A DNA stretch of 64,000 bases from Lenzites betulinus (lineage: Eukaryota; Basidiomycota; Agaricomycetes; Polyporales; Polyporaceae): contig JABYQU010000052.1 of assembly GCA_022264855.1 (NCBI GenBank), forward strand, positions 62,001-126,000. Reading direction: 5' to 3'. The first letter of the stretch is position 1. Each line of letters starts with the position of its first letter. The translations under genes and the position numbers were made by a program. Below, piece after piece: positions 10,258 through 22,256 of the stretch. Below the pieces are notes generated by a model, which was given only the letters and a program-made list of their open reading frames with translations, made no database searches and was not told the origin of the DNA.

Positions 10258-11142
10258 TTACGATTGATGAGGAACGAAGAAATCGTTTCTTATGGGGTGA
10301 CGTTTCAGCCAACTGATGAAACGCAAATCGATGTACGTGGGAAAACAAATTCAAATCCCGATAGCTTTGGATTAGATTTAGAATAGACGCCACATAGAAC
10401 CTCTTCTAATAGACCTAGGGTTAGGGTCCCAATTTATTAGAAAATTTAGGGTTAGCACTTAGTTCCCCTGTCATGCTGTGCTAGCGACTTTGTAGCCTTG
10501 GTGTAGTCTCAAGCTATACCCTCCCAGTGGGCTTTTGTCTAACCCTAGCTCACATAGCACTTCACTTAGGTGGCTACACCTCTGCCACATAGGCACATTG
10601 ATCATTTATACTATAATAACTAGCCTTTTTCTTTTACAACTTATTGATACCCATGTATAAGCCACTTTAGTGTACTTACAGCACATACTCAGAGAGCTTA
10701 TTCTACTAATGTAGTAAAGTAATAGAATGTCATACACCTCTCTATAAAAGTATCAGAAGAGATGTGTAATAAGCAAGCAGAATGCATATGGAATGGCCAG
10801 TGTTTAGGGGAGTATATAAGATGCCTTTCTGAACACTATTATTAAATAGAGCTGGGCTCTAGCTTCCTGGTAATATATGATATGTGCAAAATGGCCAAAA
10901 GCTTGCTCTGAAACATGCTGAACAGTGGTTTTGGCCATTCTGTGATTATTTCCACCTGTCCTTCTTGCCAGGCCAGTGTGCATGACCTGTGCCTGAGGGA
11001 CTTGGTAGAATGGAGCTCAGAGCATTTTCCATAAGCAGGGCTCAAAATAATGGAAAACCCGGTATATTGAGCCCAATAATAGTCCGATTATTATGGAAAT
11101 AGTACCATTAGGTGTGCATGAATGAACACAATCTGTGCATAT
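10258..11142 (+). repeat. Dispersed repeat, copy 2 of 2, split by a 290-bp insertion
   Basis: It matches copy 1 from TTACGATTGATGAGGAACGA to GTGCATATA. The match is interrupted: copy 1 reads ATTGA-A-CTTGCTCTG without a break, whereas here about 290 bp (10602-10893) separates ATTGA from CTTGCTCTG. The two copies differ at scattered positions, so this duplication is older than the inverted repeats at 11656 and 21623. Confidence 0.8.
10602..10893. other. AT-rich insertion within repeat copy 2
   Basis: This segment is absent from the otherwise colinear copy 1. It is AT-rich and has no coding capacity. I could not find terminal inverted repeats or a target duplication, so it may be a decayed small transposon, or the empty copy may reflect a deletion. 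The 513 bp that follow copy 2 (11143-11655) hold no gene that I can see. Confidence 0.55.
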
Positions 11143-11655
11143 ATGACACATGATAGATTGATAAGCATTCAAGGAAGAAAACATGTTTTTACCGCTTTTT
11201 TAATGTACTAGCTACTATAATTTGCTATTTATGACATGAAATCTGATTTTTTCACTACAGAAACACTGCCATTGCATTCCCATCAGCCATAGCTTTCCAA
11301 TGGTATATAGTAGTCCATACCTTGTGCAACAAATGGCTCATACACATGGAATACATGTCTGTCTTTGGGCTAGATCTTATCACAGAACAAACATGTACAT
11401 ACAGATTGGCACGCCAACACTGGTTCACGTTGGCATGCCTATCTGTATGTTCCTGTTTGCACTAGATCTACTGCAGGCTCAATCTTGCCCAAACCTTGAC
11501 CAAATTGAATAATTTTAGTATCATCAAAAAACTACAGTCTAGGCCATCTATTCTAGATTGTACTAACACATCTAGGGGCCTTGTAACTGCATCAAATGGC
11601 TGTATTAGTGCTCATAAGTGACAGAGTCGCATAGTGTGACCTATGTCACTATGAG

Positions 11656-12275
11656 ACACTATCTACTGGCCTTTTGGCATATTTTCCTTATCAACTACCC
11701 AGGTATTATATGCTGTTAGGATCAGATTGACTAGCTCTTCCTGATAAAACTAGTATCAGTATTTGTTTGGAGCCAGTAATTGCATAATAAGCAGAGAAAG
11801 CAAGATTTATATTACTTTACAATGCTAGGGTAGTACAAATGCAGATGTGCTGTGGTATTAAAATCACTATTGCTTACCATTTCTCCTATTTCAATATCAA
11901 ATAATAGTTTCTGATCAACACACAATGATACTGTGATATGCACAGATATAGTATTGCAGCTTCACATCTTGGTAATGTACTCAGATAGGTTCAAAGGCTT
12001 TGGTGTGCTACAATACAATAAAACAGTTATATAACTGATAGAATATTTAATTAAAGATCTACCTCCGTGAACTATTTAAATTCAAGAGTCGGTAAACACT
12101 GAGGCTAACCAGTGAGGTAACAATAAGGACAGCACTATAATAAGGGATGGGTGATAACAATGGTGATATGCTAGTATAAATGATACAGTACAATCAGTAT
12201 CAGAATGTATATGCATGGTATGTGGCACCAGCCCTCATCAAGCGTATCTGCCAGCAGCGGCCCTCTTGAGCAAGT
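11656..12275 (+). repeat. Left arm of the 620-bp terminal inverted repeat
   Basis: AT-rich and non-coding. Its inner edge is GGCCCTCTTGAGCAAGT. It contains AT-rich tracts (TTTAATTAAAGATC, ACTATTTAAATTC) that could serve as promoter or protein-binding sequence. It is almost identical, inverted, to 21623-22242. The 432 bp inside it (12276-12707) hold no gene that I can see. Confidence 0.9.
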
Positions 12276-12707
12276 ACACAAATGTACACGTTCAGAGATG
12301 GGTGCCGGTGGTGGCAATGGATGCCTGCGCACCAGAGCAGGGAGGCACACCCCCCAGTGCAGCAGGATAATAATACACATACAATACACTGCAGTGTATC
12401 TCACATTTTAGTTGCAAGTAGGAGTAGGAGTGGTGCTAGACAAGAGCATGCAAGTGGTGGCAATGAAAATGACTTGAGTCGATGCGATGCAGGCCACACT
12501 TCAAAGCGGCGGAGTATGGCGCAATGGCGGGCAGAAATATTGAGATATCAGCAGAAGGGTATGCACAATAATGGTGGTATGGGGAGAGGATGCAATGCAT
12601 TATTGGTGCCAGTCCAGATGCATATCGGCAAGATGAGGATAAATGGAAGACTTGAAGACCATGGTACCTTGCTCGTCTTCCAACATGGAATGAGTATGCC
12701 ATGTTGC

Positions 12708-13590
12708 TTAGTTTAGTGTGCTACCAAAAAGGAAGAACCGCTTGATGGGCTTGTACTCCTCAATCTCGATTTTGGCTGCCTGCTCGATGCTGTCAATCAC
12801 CCGCTTCTCAATGTGCTTGCTGATCTTGGGCTTGCAAGGTGGGATGGGGTAGGTGAATGTCTCTGAAGAGTAGCTCCACGAGCGTTCTACATAGAAGCAA
12901 TGGGTATCAAGAAGGCAGTGTGAAGCCCAGGAACATACCATTTGCCAACATCCTCCTCAGACCAGCACTGGGTGCAGAACAAACCACCATGCAGGGTGCC
13001 TCGAGCTCATCCTCATAGCTCTGGGTCTCGACTATGTTGATGTTTGCATCATTGTTCTGATGGCTAGCGAGGGGACTGCGCCTCTGACTCGTGACCGAGC
13101 AGATAGTGCTCAAGGCAGCGCTGGTTTCATCAATGCTCGACATGCTCTAGTTCACGCAACACATCTTCACGTCAGGGACCAAGAGACAGCCCTCCGCACC
13201 AGGAGCAACGATTGAGACCTTGCGAGCAAGAGCACAGCGCACCGAGCCGGTGGGGGAGGTAGAGAGCCCTGAGGCACGAGCATGACGGTGGAGAGAAGCC
13301 TGAGACTCCGAGTGACGGTTGAAGGATGCTGAGTATTGCTTGTACATCCTCTCTGTCGAGGGGTCCATGACACGAGCAGGGAGGGAAGCGGTCGAGGAGC
13401 TCCAGTTGGGGACAGCTTTCATCCTGGGCTTGCCCTCACCAAGCATAAAATGAATGCTGCCAAAATCCTGCCCAGTGCTAGTGCCAGAACACCATGCTTG
13501 TGTCTCATGCTCGATTTGGGCCTCTTCGGCTAGGATGGATGCTAAGACTCCTGGTCTCAGTCGATAGAGGCCACACGGTTTTAGCTATGC
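12708..13590 (-). pseudogene. Unrecognised two-exon reading frame with an in-frame stop
   Basis: On the minus strand one frame runs from about 13590 to 12940, then a 53-bp intron with GTATGT donor and CTATGTAG acceptor (12939/12886) leads in phase to a final exon ending at 12708. The frame includes GLYRLRPGVLASILAEEAQ, GTSTGQDFGSIHF and, in the last exon, IEKRVIDSIEQAAKIEIEEY and KRFFLFG. A TAG at 13147-13149 interrupts it in frame, four codons before the ATG at 13143. No ATG is present at the 5' end of the open stretch, where an acceptor-like ATAG occurs near 13590, so an upstream exon may be missing from my reading. I do not recognise the family. It lies inside the long-inverted-repeat unit. 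Confidence 0.45.
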
Positions 13591-14590
13591 TGCTGCGCTC
13601 TGGCAACCTGCCAAAGCAAATAGGGTAAGTGCAATGTAACAGCAACTCCCAAAGATAATGACTCTACAATAACATATGGGTCGATGTTGGCACTGGGGCA
13701 GCAGCACTGAGTTGCCTAGCAGGTCTCCACTCGCTCGACAAGAAGACGGGCCATGTGTGAAGAAGCAACAGATTAATGAGGCCCGGCTTGTTTGCAATAT
13801 GACACCCCTTGGTACTGCGACCTAGTTTTCCTACATGCACGATGAATTCCGTCATACCTGTAAACTCGGCCCTTTCAGAAACACCAAAGGCTGCAGTGAC
13901 AAGGGAATGGCATGGGAAGGTAGGCTTGCATACAACTTGATTCAAAACCTAGGACATCATCCGTGAGAGGATCTGGCACTATCGCATCTTGTCCTTTGGG
14001 TTCGATGATATTGAGGCCGTCGAAGCCCAAGTTAGGCCCCTATGCCGGAGACCTGCTCGCGCGCCACAGCATAAAGCAGAGTGAGTTGAAGGATGCGCAG
14101 GAACGACAAAGACAGCATTCAACTGTGTTGCCATAATTGAAAAGTGTTTCAAGATTGCGTAGTACATAGTGTATGCAACTTCTCAAGCACTCATCAAATG
14201 TTCTGTTAGGAAATGAACCAATGTCAGATGTGGCTTGAGAAGGGGGTTGTCACTGCAAGGCAGCTCAGGCTTATCCGGTGAACATAGCTGGACGCATTGT
14301 GCAAGCGAGCAAGGAACGAGCACGCACTAACAACACCATGTCTATGTTCCGAGGATGGCGGGCGGCAAGCGAGTCCACACTTCTCGCTCGCGCCCGCCAT
14401 CCCCTAGCCAAGCACTGTCTCGCCTCCAGCCTCCACAGGGCAAACTCTTGTTTATTTGTCCCACCCCACCCGCCCTTCTGATACGCAACCCCAGGCCACT
14501 ACTGATATTTAAACCCCACTGTGTGGGCAAGACCAGCACATCACCGACCGTACGCCGCACTCCCTCGTAGTCAGCATCCCACCCACCGCG

Positions 14591-15211
14591 ATGCCCACCC
14601 TCCGCAAAGACCCCACGCCATCCGTATCTGTCACAAAATCAGCCTCAGGGAGAAGGTGCGGAGCACCGAACACGTACGTTGCTATCACCGAGCAGTCCAG
14701 CCGGTTGCACGTTGGTGGAATCGTGGAGTTCGACATCACCGACGGTTTTCGTTATCGCACGTGGGAGGTCCGAATCACCCGAATCCGAGTCATCGAGCGG
14801 CTCATGGTGGAGCTGGTGACCTGTCTCCACGGTCCGGACGACGGAGCACTGCCAATGATTTCCTTCTTGCAGTGCTGCTGAGACTGGGTCGACCTTGGCC
14901 CCATGCCGTGCTTGCAGCTCCTCCTTGGCAGCAGCGACGGCAACACCCAATCCATCCCGGTCCATCCACCCCCTCCCAGTTCACCCGCCAGCAACGCAGA
15001 GTTGTGGCGCGCTCACTTGCACCGCGAATCGCGAGACTTCTTCGTCGCCGGAACATCACGAGAGCTGGTAGGCCAAATCTCGTACACGATCAAGACCGCC
15101 GCCACGACTGCCTGCCCACCACACCCGGACGAACTCAGCCCGCCCACCGGTTCACGGCTTGCTAACGGGACTTCACAGACAGGCGGAGACGCGCGCATTG
15201 TGCACCGGTGA
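14591..15211 (+). pseudogene. Unrecognised reading frame with one in-frame TGA
   Basis: From ATG 14591 the frame is open to TGA 14879-14881 and continues in the same frame to 15211, about 206 codons in all. It includes QSSRLHVGGIVEFDITDGF and RTWEVRITRIRVIERLMVEL in the first part and SRDFFVAGTSRELVGQISYT in the second. The first part looks like a small beta-rich domain. A TGC-TGC-TGA context is compatible with an original CGA arginine codon, but an intron ending near 14878 (TTCCTTCTTGCAG) is an alternative reading. Function is unknown. It lies upstream of, and on the same strand as, the multi-exon frame at 16218 and could be its 5' part. Confidence 0.3.
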
Positions 15212-16217
15212 GCCCACCCCGCGCCGGCAGGCGGGCTTTCGCCCGTATACCTCGGCATTGTTACTATCCGACTAGTTACTGTTTACAATATCATACTACG
15301 CTTTGTGACCGTCTAGCAATTGCGAGCAGACTCCGCTCAAGCTTGCCTCTGTCCTGAACATAGATGTTCCGCAATCCATTCAGATGTATTGCAAACGAGG
15401 GCTCTGAAAGCATACTTTTGTTAGATCTGCTATGGTGCAGGCAAAAGCGACAGCCCTGCGTCATGTTATGATTTTGCATACATCAAAGGTGCGATTGCAG
15501 TCACATCACATAATTCACAGCATCCTGAGTATTCTGGTTACACTGGGTGGCGAAAGGAGGAATACCAGGATGACCCTGGGGGACGGCTACAGGGGCTGCC
15601 ATGGGTTTTATGCCGGCTAGCATGAGATTATGAACCAACTGGCGCGGGTCGGGCCCTCCCAACCCCCACGCAGCATGGCCACCCTGTAAATGACAGCAAA
15701 AACACGTCGCTCACCTCGGACTGTTGTTGAAAGCTTGCTTGGTGGCCGTATGGTGGTGAGCAATATAGTGGTGTTGAACACATACACAGCAGAGATACCA
15801 TTGTGTCGATAGTCGGAGTATTGGTGTTGTTGAAATCCGGCGTTCACGAGCTTCTTAATGAGCTCCCGGTAGGTTCATGCTGAAACGACAGTGAGAACCA
15901 CAGATCCTATATCTGTGTTTCACCTGCAGAGAGGTCTTTCAGAAGGGAATTGGAAGATATCGTAGGAAATGCTGTACAACCGGCCAGCCAGCCATATACC
16001 GTCATCAACTGTAACACCATGATGGCATGAAAAAATCCTGGCTGTGCTTTCCGAGAGATGTGGGGATGCAAGCGAGATGCATGAGATGTCCGTATGGCTA
16101 CATTCTTATAACCACCTGCTGGCATTGCGGTCACTCATCAGACGGTGTCGCTATCGCCAGCGGTCTCTCGTCGACGGCATCGCACCGACACCCTTGTCTG
16201 CTTGCCTGCTTGCCAGA

Positions 16218-17714
16218 ATGGCCCTCTCCCGCGACACTGTGCTGAGCATGCAGGCCTCATTTCTCTCTCTGTCCAAATTCAGCGACGAATTTGTCAAGTG
16301 CACCAACCCGCACCTCACGGGCTGGTTCCAGGAGATGCAGCGCATTCTGGTGCGTTAATTTTCACGCACACTCACATAAAGCACAACTAACATGTTTCTT
16401 AGAACTTGGTCGGGTACACACCCAATTCCGACGTCGTTTTCGAACGGTTCTTTCGCCGCCACCTCGAGTTCAACGACAACCGAGCGATGGCCAGCCGCTT
16501 TATGGAGGAATACGTCCGCCTCACCCGGCCGAACGGAAAGAAGCTCTATGCGGACGCCCTCGAAGAGGCAAACCGCAAGCACGACGAGGTGGTGATGCGG
16601 GCGACCGAGGCGCGTGAGCTCTTCCAGAGGGAGTTCACGCCGGACAGCCAAGCCCGGCTCGTGCAGGCCGATCGTCGTGTGGTGCTCGCAAAGGACGAAG
16701 CCGTTGTCGCCGGCCTCAACTTCAGGGACTTCACCGCGCAATGTGAGTATACACGATCCCGCAGCTTCACCCGATATTGACACTGTCCCTGTCCGCCAGT
16801 CGATCGTCACATCGCCGCCGGCTCTTACCGCGAGTGGGGGACTCGCCGCGCCATCCCTGCGATGAGCCAGTGGAAGGCGGGCACTGGCGCAATCGCCTTT
16901 CTTCACGCTAACTTCGCGGTAAGCTCCTGTTCTTCATGTACGCGCTCACCATGCTGAGCTCCACAGTGTACGGTGTGCACAAACACCTCCACCATGTCAG
17001 TGTGCTGTGTCCTCGACGCAGGATGAGCCACTACTCGGAGTGTGGCGCAGCGCACAGGGGTTGCGACTGGCACGGCATCACACTGTCGGGTCAGGTGTTC
17101 AGTAAGCGTACACTTTTCCGCTCTTGTTCTCTGCTTACACTGCTTCAAGACTCCTCCGGCCGTGCCACTGCATGGTACAATGGCCTCGGCTTCACGGTGT
17201 CTCAACACCAGTACTCGCAACGGCGGCTCCAGGCCATCTTCCGGGCCATCGCAGATGCCACAAAGACGCTGGTGAGCCACCCGTTCTTGCTCAACACCGT
17301 CCACCTCCACACCCAGAACGGCGGCATCAAGGGCGAGGCAACGACATGGTCCGCAGAGGCCATCGCCGCCGTGAAGGCTCTCGGTTACGACGCGCATCAA
17401 GAGCTCCTCGCACTGCCCACCATCGTCCTCCCCCACAACCACACGTTCGGTCCGGTTACTGGCCCCCCCCTTCCACCAGCGGAGTTGCTGACGAGCCCCA
17501 CGCCGCAGCGCTCGACTGGCTCCATCGAGCCATTTGAGCCAACGGGCCTTCACGGCGGCGTTGCTCGGATACGACCCCGTCCCAGCCCTCATTGCCGCCC
17601 AGGAGGTTCCAGCATATCGCCGAAACTGAGAAGGAGATCGATGACATCTATCGCACTATGGCCATAAGACGTGCTGCTGCCGTCGCCCTTACCCCACGCA
17701 CTTCGGGGAGATAA
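16218..17714 (+). pseudogene. Six-exon unrecognised gene, frameshifted at its 3' end
   Basis: Six exons join in phase: 16218-16349, 16403-16742, 16800-16918, 16967-16995, 17022-17101 and 17150 onward, all with GT donors and AG acceptors, so the gene was under selection until recently. The protein begins MALSRDTVLSMQASFLSLSK; a charged helical segment follows (KLYADALEEANRKHDEVVM), then GTGAIAFLHANF, a Cys-containing stretch (TVCTNTSTM, HYSECGAAHRGCDWHG) and RATAWYNGLGFTVSQHQYSQ. After about 17460, at a run of eight C (17463-17470), protein-like sequence is spread over three frames (ADEPHAAALDWLHRA, LLGYDPVPALIAAQE, AETEKEIDDIYRTMA), the last ending at TAA 17712. That indicates at least two indels. 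No family recognised. It lies inside the long-inverted-repeat unit and may be a cargo or accessory gene of it. Confidence 0.55.
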
Positions 17715-17945
17715 AGGACGCTTTTCGAGTCAGACATTGCGGGGAGAAGTTTTATACTCTGTACTTGTATGCAAACGTGCTCTGGGCTCCAACTCCGTAC
17801 ATGTAACCGCGTCGAAATGTGTAACTGCATCGATATGTCTCACTACGTTGAACAGTGTGCCGGTGTTGGATTGTGTAACAGCATCAATGATGAATATTGA
17901 ATCGAATACAAATACACATGTTCTCAACGGAATTTTCAGGTGCTA

Positions 17946-19346
17946 CTAGCATGATCAACATTGCAGCCACTTCGTCTCCCCTGCCTGCTTGTTCTGCCTC
18001 TACCTCGCTCACTACTGCTCTGATTCACTTCAAAAGTAGCGCGTCTTACTCGGGGGTGATTACGCTACAATTGCGCGCAAGAACGATGGAAATGGAGTAA
18101 GTACTCACCACATGCTGTATGTTCACACACCCAAAGCTGCTTCAGCGCGTGCCCTGATTATACAGTTGCAATGAGCGTGTGCCAATATTAGGCAAGGCAG
18201 TGTATACTCATTTACTCGCTGATCAACGCATCAATTCATGCATACCACCACTATGTCCGACATTCAAGCTGTACGTGGCACAGCGTCATGGGGGAAGCAT
18301 TCAATTCATCAGGTCTTGCAATCTGTCGACTGCAATGGTGAGCGATGGTCAGTCTTTGTACCATACGATCTAACATAACTCTCAGTAACATGCCTACGCA
18401 CTGGAAAGTTATCTCCATCTCCATCGGGGACATGTATGTTGCCGGTTTCTTGCATGTGACAATGCTTATAGGCTAGTGGCAGCATACAATTCGGCCACAT
18501 CGGTGGGATCTCGAGCCCAAGGCGCCTCAAATAAAAATTTGTACATTCGATTTACCCCCCAGGAACAGTGAGTTTCTGACCGTTAAATGTCTACCTGACT
18601 GAAATATGGTGCTCAAGGGCGACCTTGTGCTCGGACATGCATTGTTCGAGCTGGATCAGTTTGTGCACAACCATGATGACGGTTGGAGCTGGAACGTGAT
18701 GCAGAGTGTTGGCACGCGCGAGCTTGTGCATCTGGAGTCACAGATGCGTATCTTTGATACAAAGGTCATTTCGGAAATTGGATGTGGTGCACAGATGAAG
18801 GACAAAGGACAGATATTCCTCCGCACCAATATCTGTATGGGCCTGCAAGCGATGGAAATCAATGACCTTTGGCATTCTTCAAACATGCACTTGTATACAG
18901 TGTCACTCACCTAACTCTGCACCCAACCCTACATTGGCATCTTTCACAGCCAAGTGCAGGGTCACGCCTAGGCGTGTGTATGCACCCGGAGTCCACACCG
19001 TGCGGTGGTGCTGGGGCTGCTCGTGCTGGTACCGTGAGGAGTGCCTGGAGGAAGCACCGTCCAAGGCATCCGATGAGGCCCCCCCGCCCACATCGAGGCC
19101 CCCACCCGGCTCCAACGATCATCTTGAACGCACATCTGAGCGTCGAGAAGGCGCGGAACTCCCTACTCGAGTCGTCAATTGTGCGTTGGCCAGCTGATCT
19201 CGCACAAGTGTCTTCTAAGCAACATCACCGACTCGGAACAACATGAAGAGCTCTTTAATTTGATTCAAGGGACAATTGTGTATGGTGCGCTTGCCACAAT
19301 CAAACAGCGCTATGTCTGCCAGAAGTGCGGAGGGCGAGTGTAGGGT
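17946..19346 (+). pseudogene. Zinc-finger (PHD-like) and possibly BAH-like gene remnant
   Basis: Exon-like pieces follow each other on plus: a frame ending GDYATIARKNDGNG before GTAAGT at 18097; a piece with SWGKHSIHQVLQSVDCNGERW; one with HWKVISISIGDMYVAG; then from 18606 VLKGDLVLGHALFELDQFV and GTRELVHLESQMRIFDTKVI; then TPRRVYAPGVHTVRWCWGCS with CxxCxxWYxxxC spacing; and near 19310 YVCQKCGG. The Cys pattern and the Trp-Tyr before the third Cys resemble a PHD-type zinc finger. The RELVHLESQMRIF segment recalls the end of a BAH domain. I could not join all pieces in phase, so it is probably decayed. A BAH-PHD chromatin reader is my best reading, at low certainty. Confidence 0.4.
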
Positions 19347-21622
19347 TAGCTGTGCGCTAACCTCACCGCACGCGTGACACCGCGTCCTTGACCACTCCTG
19401 CACATTGCACTGTAATCAGCTTGTATGTATGTCTAACACTTCTATGTAACGGACCATGCAGTTGAACAGCCTGAGCCTTCCTTTAAACTGTAAATAGCCT
19501 TGTGTCCTTGGTACGGTTCGTTTAATGTGATGCACTCTGTCCCATACTGTGTCATTATTGGTTTGCCATAAGGCGCCTGAGATAGAAAACACCTTGCTCC
19601 ATCAATCTTGTCCATGTATGCAGAAAGGACAGTTAAGGCCACACCCCCGAGACACGAGAGCGCTGCAGCAGAACATAAAAACATCAGTCTACTCTGCGAC
19701 TAGTACAGCATGTACGCTCTTAGGGAGCAGCGTTGCAAACCACTACGTGGGTCAGTACAAGGTTATTTTAGGTATAAACGTGGCTGCTTACCATTTCGTT
19801 TGTGGGTGCCGCTGCATCTGTGCCATAATACAGAGTTCCGGCACCGTCTTGCGAGTGTGTATTGACATATAGCAAAACAGTCTGTGAGAAGCCACGTAAG
19901 TGAACCACACTGGTTGCATTATTTACTTCGCGAGCAGGGCTAGTGCACGCTCCAAATGCTTCTTGTGTTTTGCAGCATCACTCTCAGATTCAATGTCGAA
20001 TTTGATGTCCAAGTGCATCAACTTAGGCTCATTGTTGTTGACAAAGTATCCGGACAACATTGTATACACTTGCTGCACGACATTTCCTCAGTTTGGAATG
20101 CCCCGCCATTGTAAGTGAATTATTGCCATCTCTGAAGTGTTGCACCTCGCATGTTGTCCAACAGTATACTTTGCAACGAACGTGGTGGCACGGTCGAATA
20201 CTGGAGTATGAATGCTGTCCCTGATGTGGTAGGATCCCTGGGAACAGTGTCAGCAGTTGCATGAAAGTACACCTGATACATACATTATAAGCATGAGGGT
20301 GATCTGTTCCTGCCTTCTGTGAGCTCATTAAGCAAACGGCATGTTTTGGTGGACAATACCAAATGTCCTGGAGCTGTTTCGCAGTGTTTGTCTTCACTAT
20401 TGGTATGTGATCAAAACACATGACCCAAGGACAGTTGGAGCATTCTATGATGTCACCTCCGTTTTGACAAATAAAACAAAACTGTCATATGTCTATTAGC
20501 AAGGGTGCAGTTGAGTGACACTGAATCATACATTGTCATGGTGTTCTATGCCTTCATTCGCGTCTTTCGAACACGCCTGAGGGGTTGTGATTGTGTGCCT
20601 GCAAGACGTGGTGCGGCGTGAACACGATGTCACTTTTGTCTATTTCCGAGAAGCTTGTTCCGCGCTTGTAGCAGCTGCCAATGTGCGCTGGCGAGCTGCG
20701 ATGCATGTCAGACAACGGTTCGGAGTGAGTGAACAGTATATATACACGCTGTACAGGAACATACCTGGTTCACTTAATGCCTGCAATGGCGCGTCACCCC
20801 CTGTGCTCTGCGACGCTGTCTGCTTTGTCCGGGCCATATTGTTGTGGCACGAATCAAATGATTTTGCTGTCGCACTTAGACATATTACCCAACCATGTGC
20901 ATCAACATGATGCATATTACAAATTAGCATACAGGGTCGCTTTGCTTGTGAGGGTTATGAGCACTCACACAATACAAGCAACAGAAGTACAGTAAACGAG
21001 GATTGTGTGAGAGATTCAACAGCATGTGCTTCCCGTCTGCCTCTGTCTGCCGCCGCACACCACAAAGGCCTGCTACACCTGCTCTCACTGTGCTGCTGTA
21101 ATTCGCCCCACCGCGTCTCTGCCTGCCTGCTGCCTGCTGCGCGCCAAGCCCACATCGGACACTCATCCGTGCTCCACGCCCGCCCCGACTGCGCACTCCC
21201 GCTCCGCCATCCGCCGTGCCTGCTTGCCTGTCCATTGCGCCACGCCCACTCAGCGCGCGTCTTGCAGCTGCCATGCACCAGCACATGCAAACTCGGATCC
21301 AAGGCGATGTGTGCAGGTGCTCGGACACACACTCTGGAGCTGCGCGGCACTGGCAAGTGCTCTGTCTGTCTCCCAGTGTGTCCACTAACCGCACTGCGCC
21401 TGCCGTGCCTAGCGCATACCTAGGGCCTTCATGTTGCACAAGCATGCCTATGAAGCCACCTGGTGATCTAGTCGAAATCGTGCCCTCGGTCGTCTGCCCA
21501 TCCTCACCAGGACACCCTGCTTGGCCCTCTCCTCGTCACTGCGGATTGCCGATGTGCCAACCTGCGCAAGCTGCCTGCATGTGTCCTGTGACGGGAACGT
21601 CACCTGGTGGCAGACCAGTCAC
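19347..21622. other. Interior of the long-inverted-repeat unit without a supported gene
   Basis: Several 60-170 codon frames are open on both strands (for example 20924-21445 minus and 21216-21698 plus) but they overlap and have Cys/His/Ala-rich, low-information composition. A plus-strand piece near 19900-20118 with a GTAAGT donor at about 20113 might be an exon remnant. I recognise nothing. Confidence 0.35.
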
Positions 21623-22242
21623 ACTTGCTCAAGAGGGCCGCTGCTGGCAGATACGCTTGATGAGGGCTGGTGCCACATACCATGCATATACATTCTGATA
21701 CTGATTGTACTGTATCATTTATACTAGCATATCACCATTGTTATCACCCATCCCTTATTATAGTGCTGTCCTTATTGTTACCTCACTGGTTAGCCTCAGT
21801 GTTTACCGACTCTTGAATTTAAATAGTTCACGGAGGTAGATCTTTAATTAAATATTCTATCAGTTATATAACTGTTTTATTGTATTGTAGCACACCAAAG
21901 CCTTTGAACCTATCTGAGTACATTACCAAGATGTGAAGCTGCAATACTATATCTGTGCATATCACAGTATCATTGTGTGTTGATCAGAAACTATTATTTG
22001 ATATTGAAATAGGAGAAATGGTAAGCAATAGTGATTTTAATACCACAGCACATCTGCATTTGTACTACCCTAGCATTGTAAAGTAATATAAATCTTGCTT
22101 TCTCTGCTTATTATGCAATTACTGGCTCCAAACAAATACTGATACTAGTTTTATCAGGAAGAGCTAGTCAATCTGATCCTAACAGCATATAATACCTGGG
22201 TAGTTGATAAGGAAAATACGCCAAAAGGCCAGTAGATAGTGT
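21623..22242 (-). repeat. Right arm of the 620-bp terminal inverted repeat
   Basis: It is the inverted counterpart of 11656-12275, starting ACTTGCTCAAGAGGGCC at its inner edge and ending AGTAGATAGTGT. The two arms give the same chance reading frame in opposite orientation (ending VLYHLY). It is bordered directly by the Tc1-like element on its outer side. Confidence 0.9.
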
Positions 22243-22256
22243 TTGGTAGTGACATA

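Larger units (their letters stand above)
11656..22242. mobile_element. 10.6-kb unit with 620-bp terminal inverted repeats
   Basis: The ends 11656-12275 and 21623-22242 are inverted copies of 620 bp. Paired positions sum to 33898 at both the inner and the outer end, so there is no net indel across the arm; I noticed a single substitution near 11690/22208. Weak similarity (a CTATGTCACTA motif) continues about 20 bp beyond the outer ends. The interior has intron-bearing reading frames on both strands (12708-13590 minus, 14591-15211 plus, 16218-17714 plus, 17946-19346 plus), all showing some decay. I see no DDE, tyrosine-recombinase, helitron or reverse-transcriptase motif and no target duplication. 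The near identity of the arms implies recent movement or gene conversion, in contrast with the decayed interior. Confidence 0.7.

Noticed and set aside
11656..22242. LTR retrotransposon reading of the 620-bp repeats
   Set aside because: The repeats are inverted and not direct, and no gag, reverse transcriptase or integrase lies between them.
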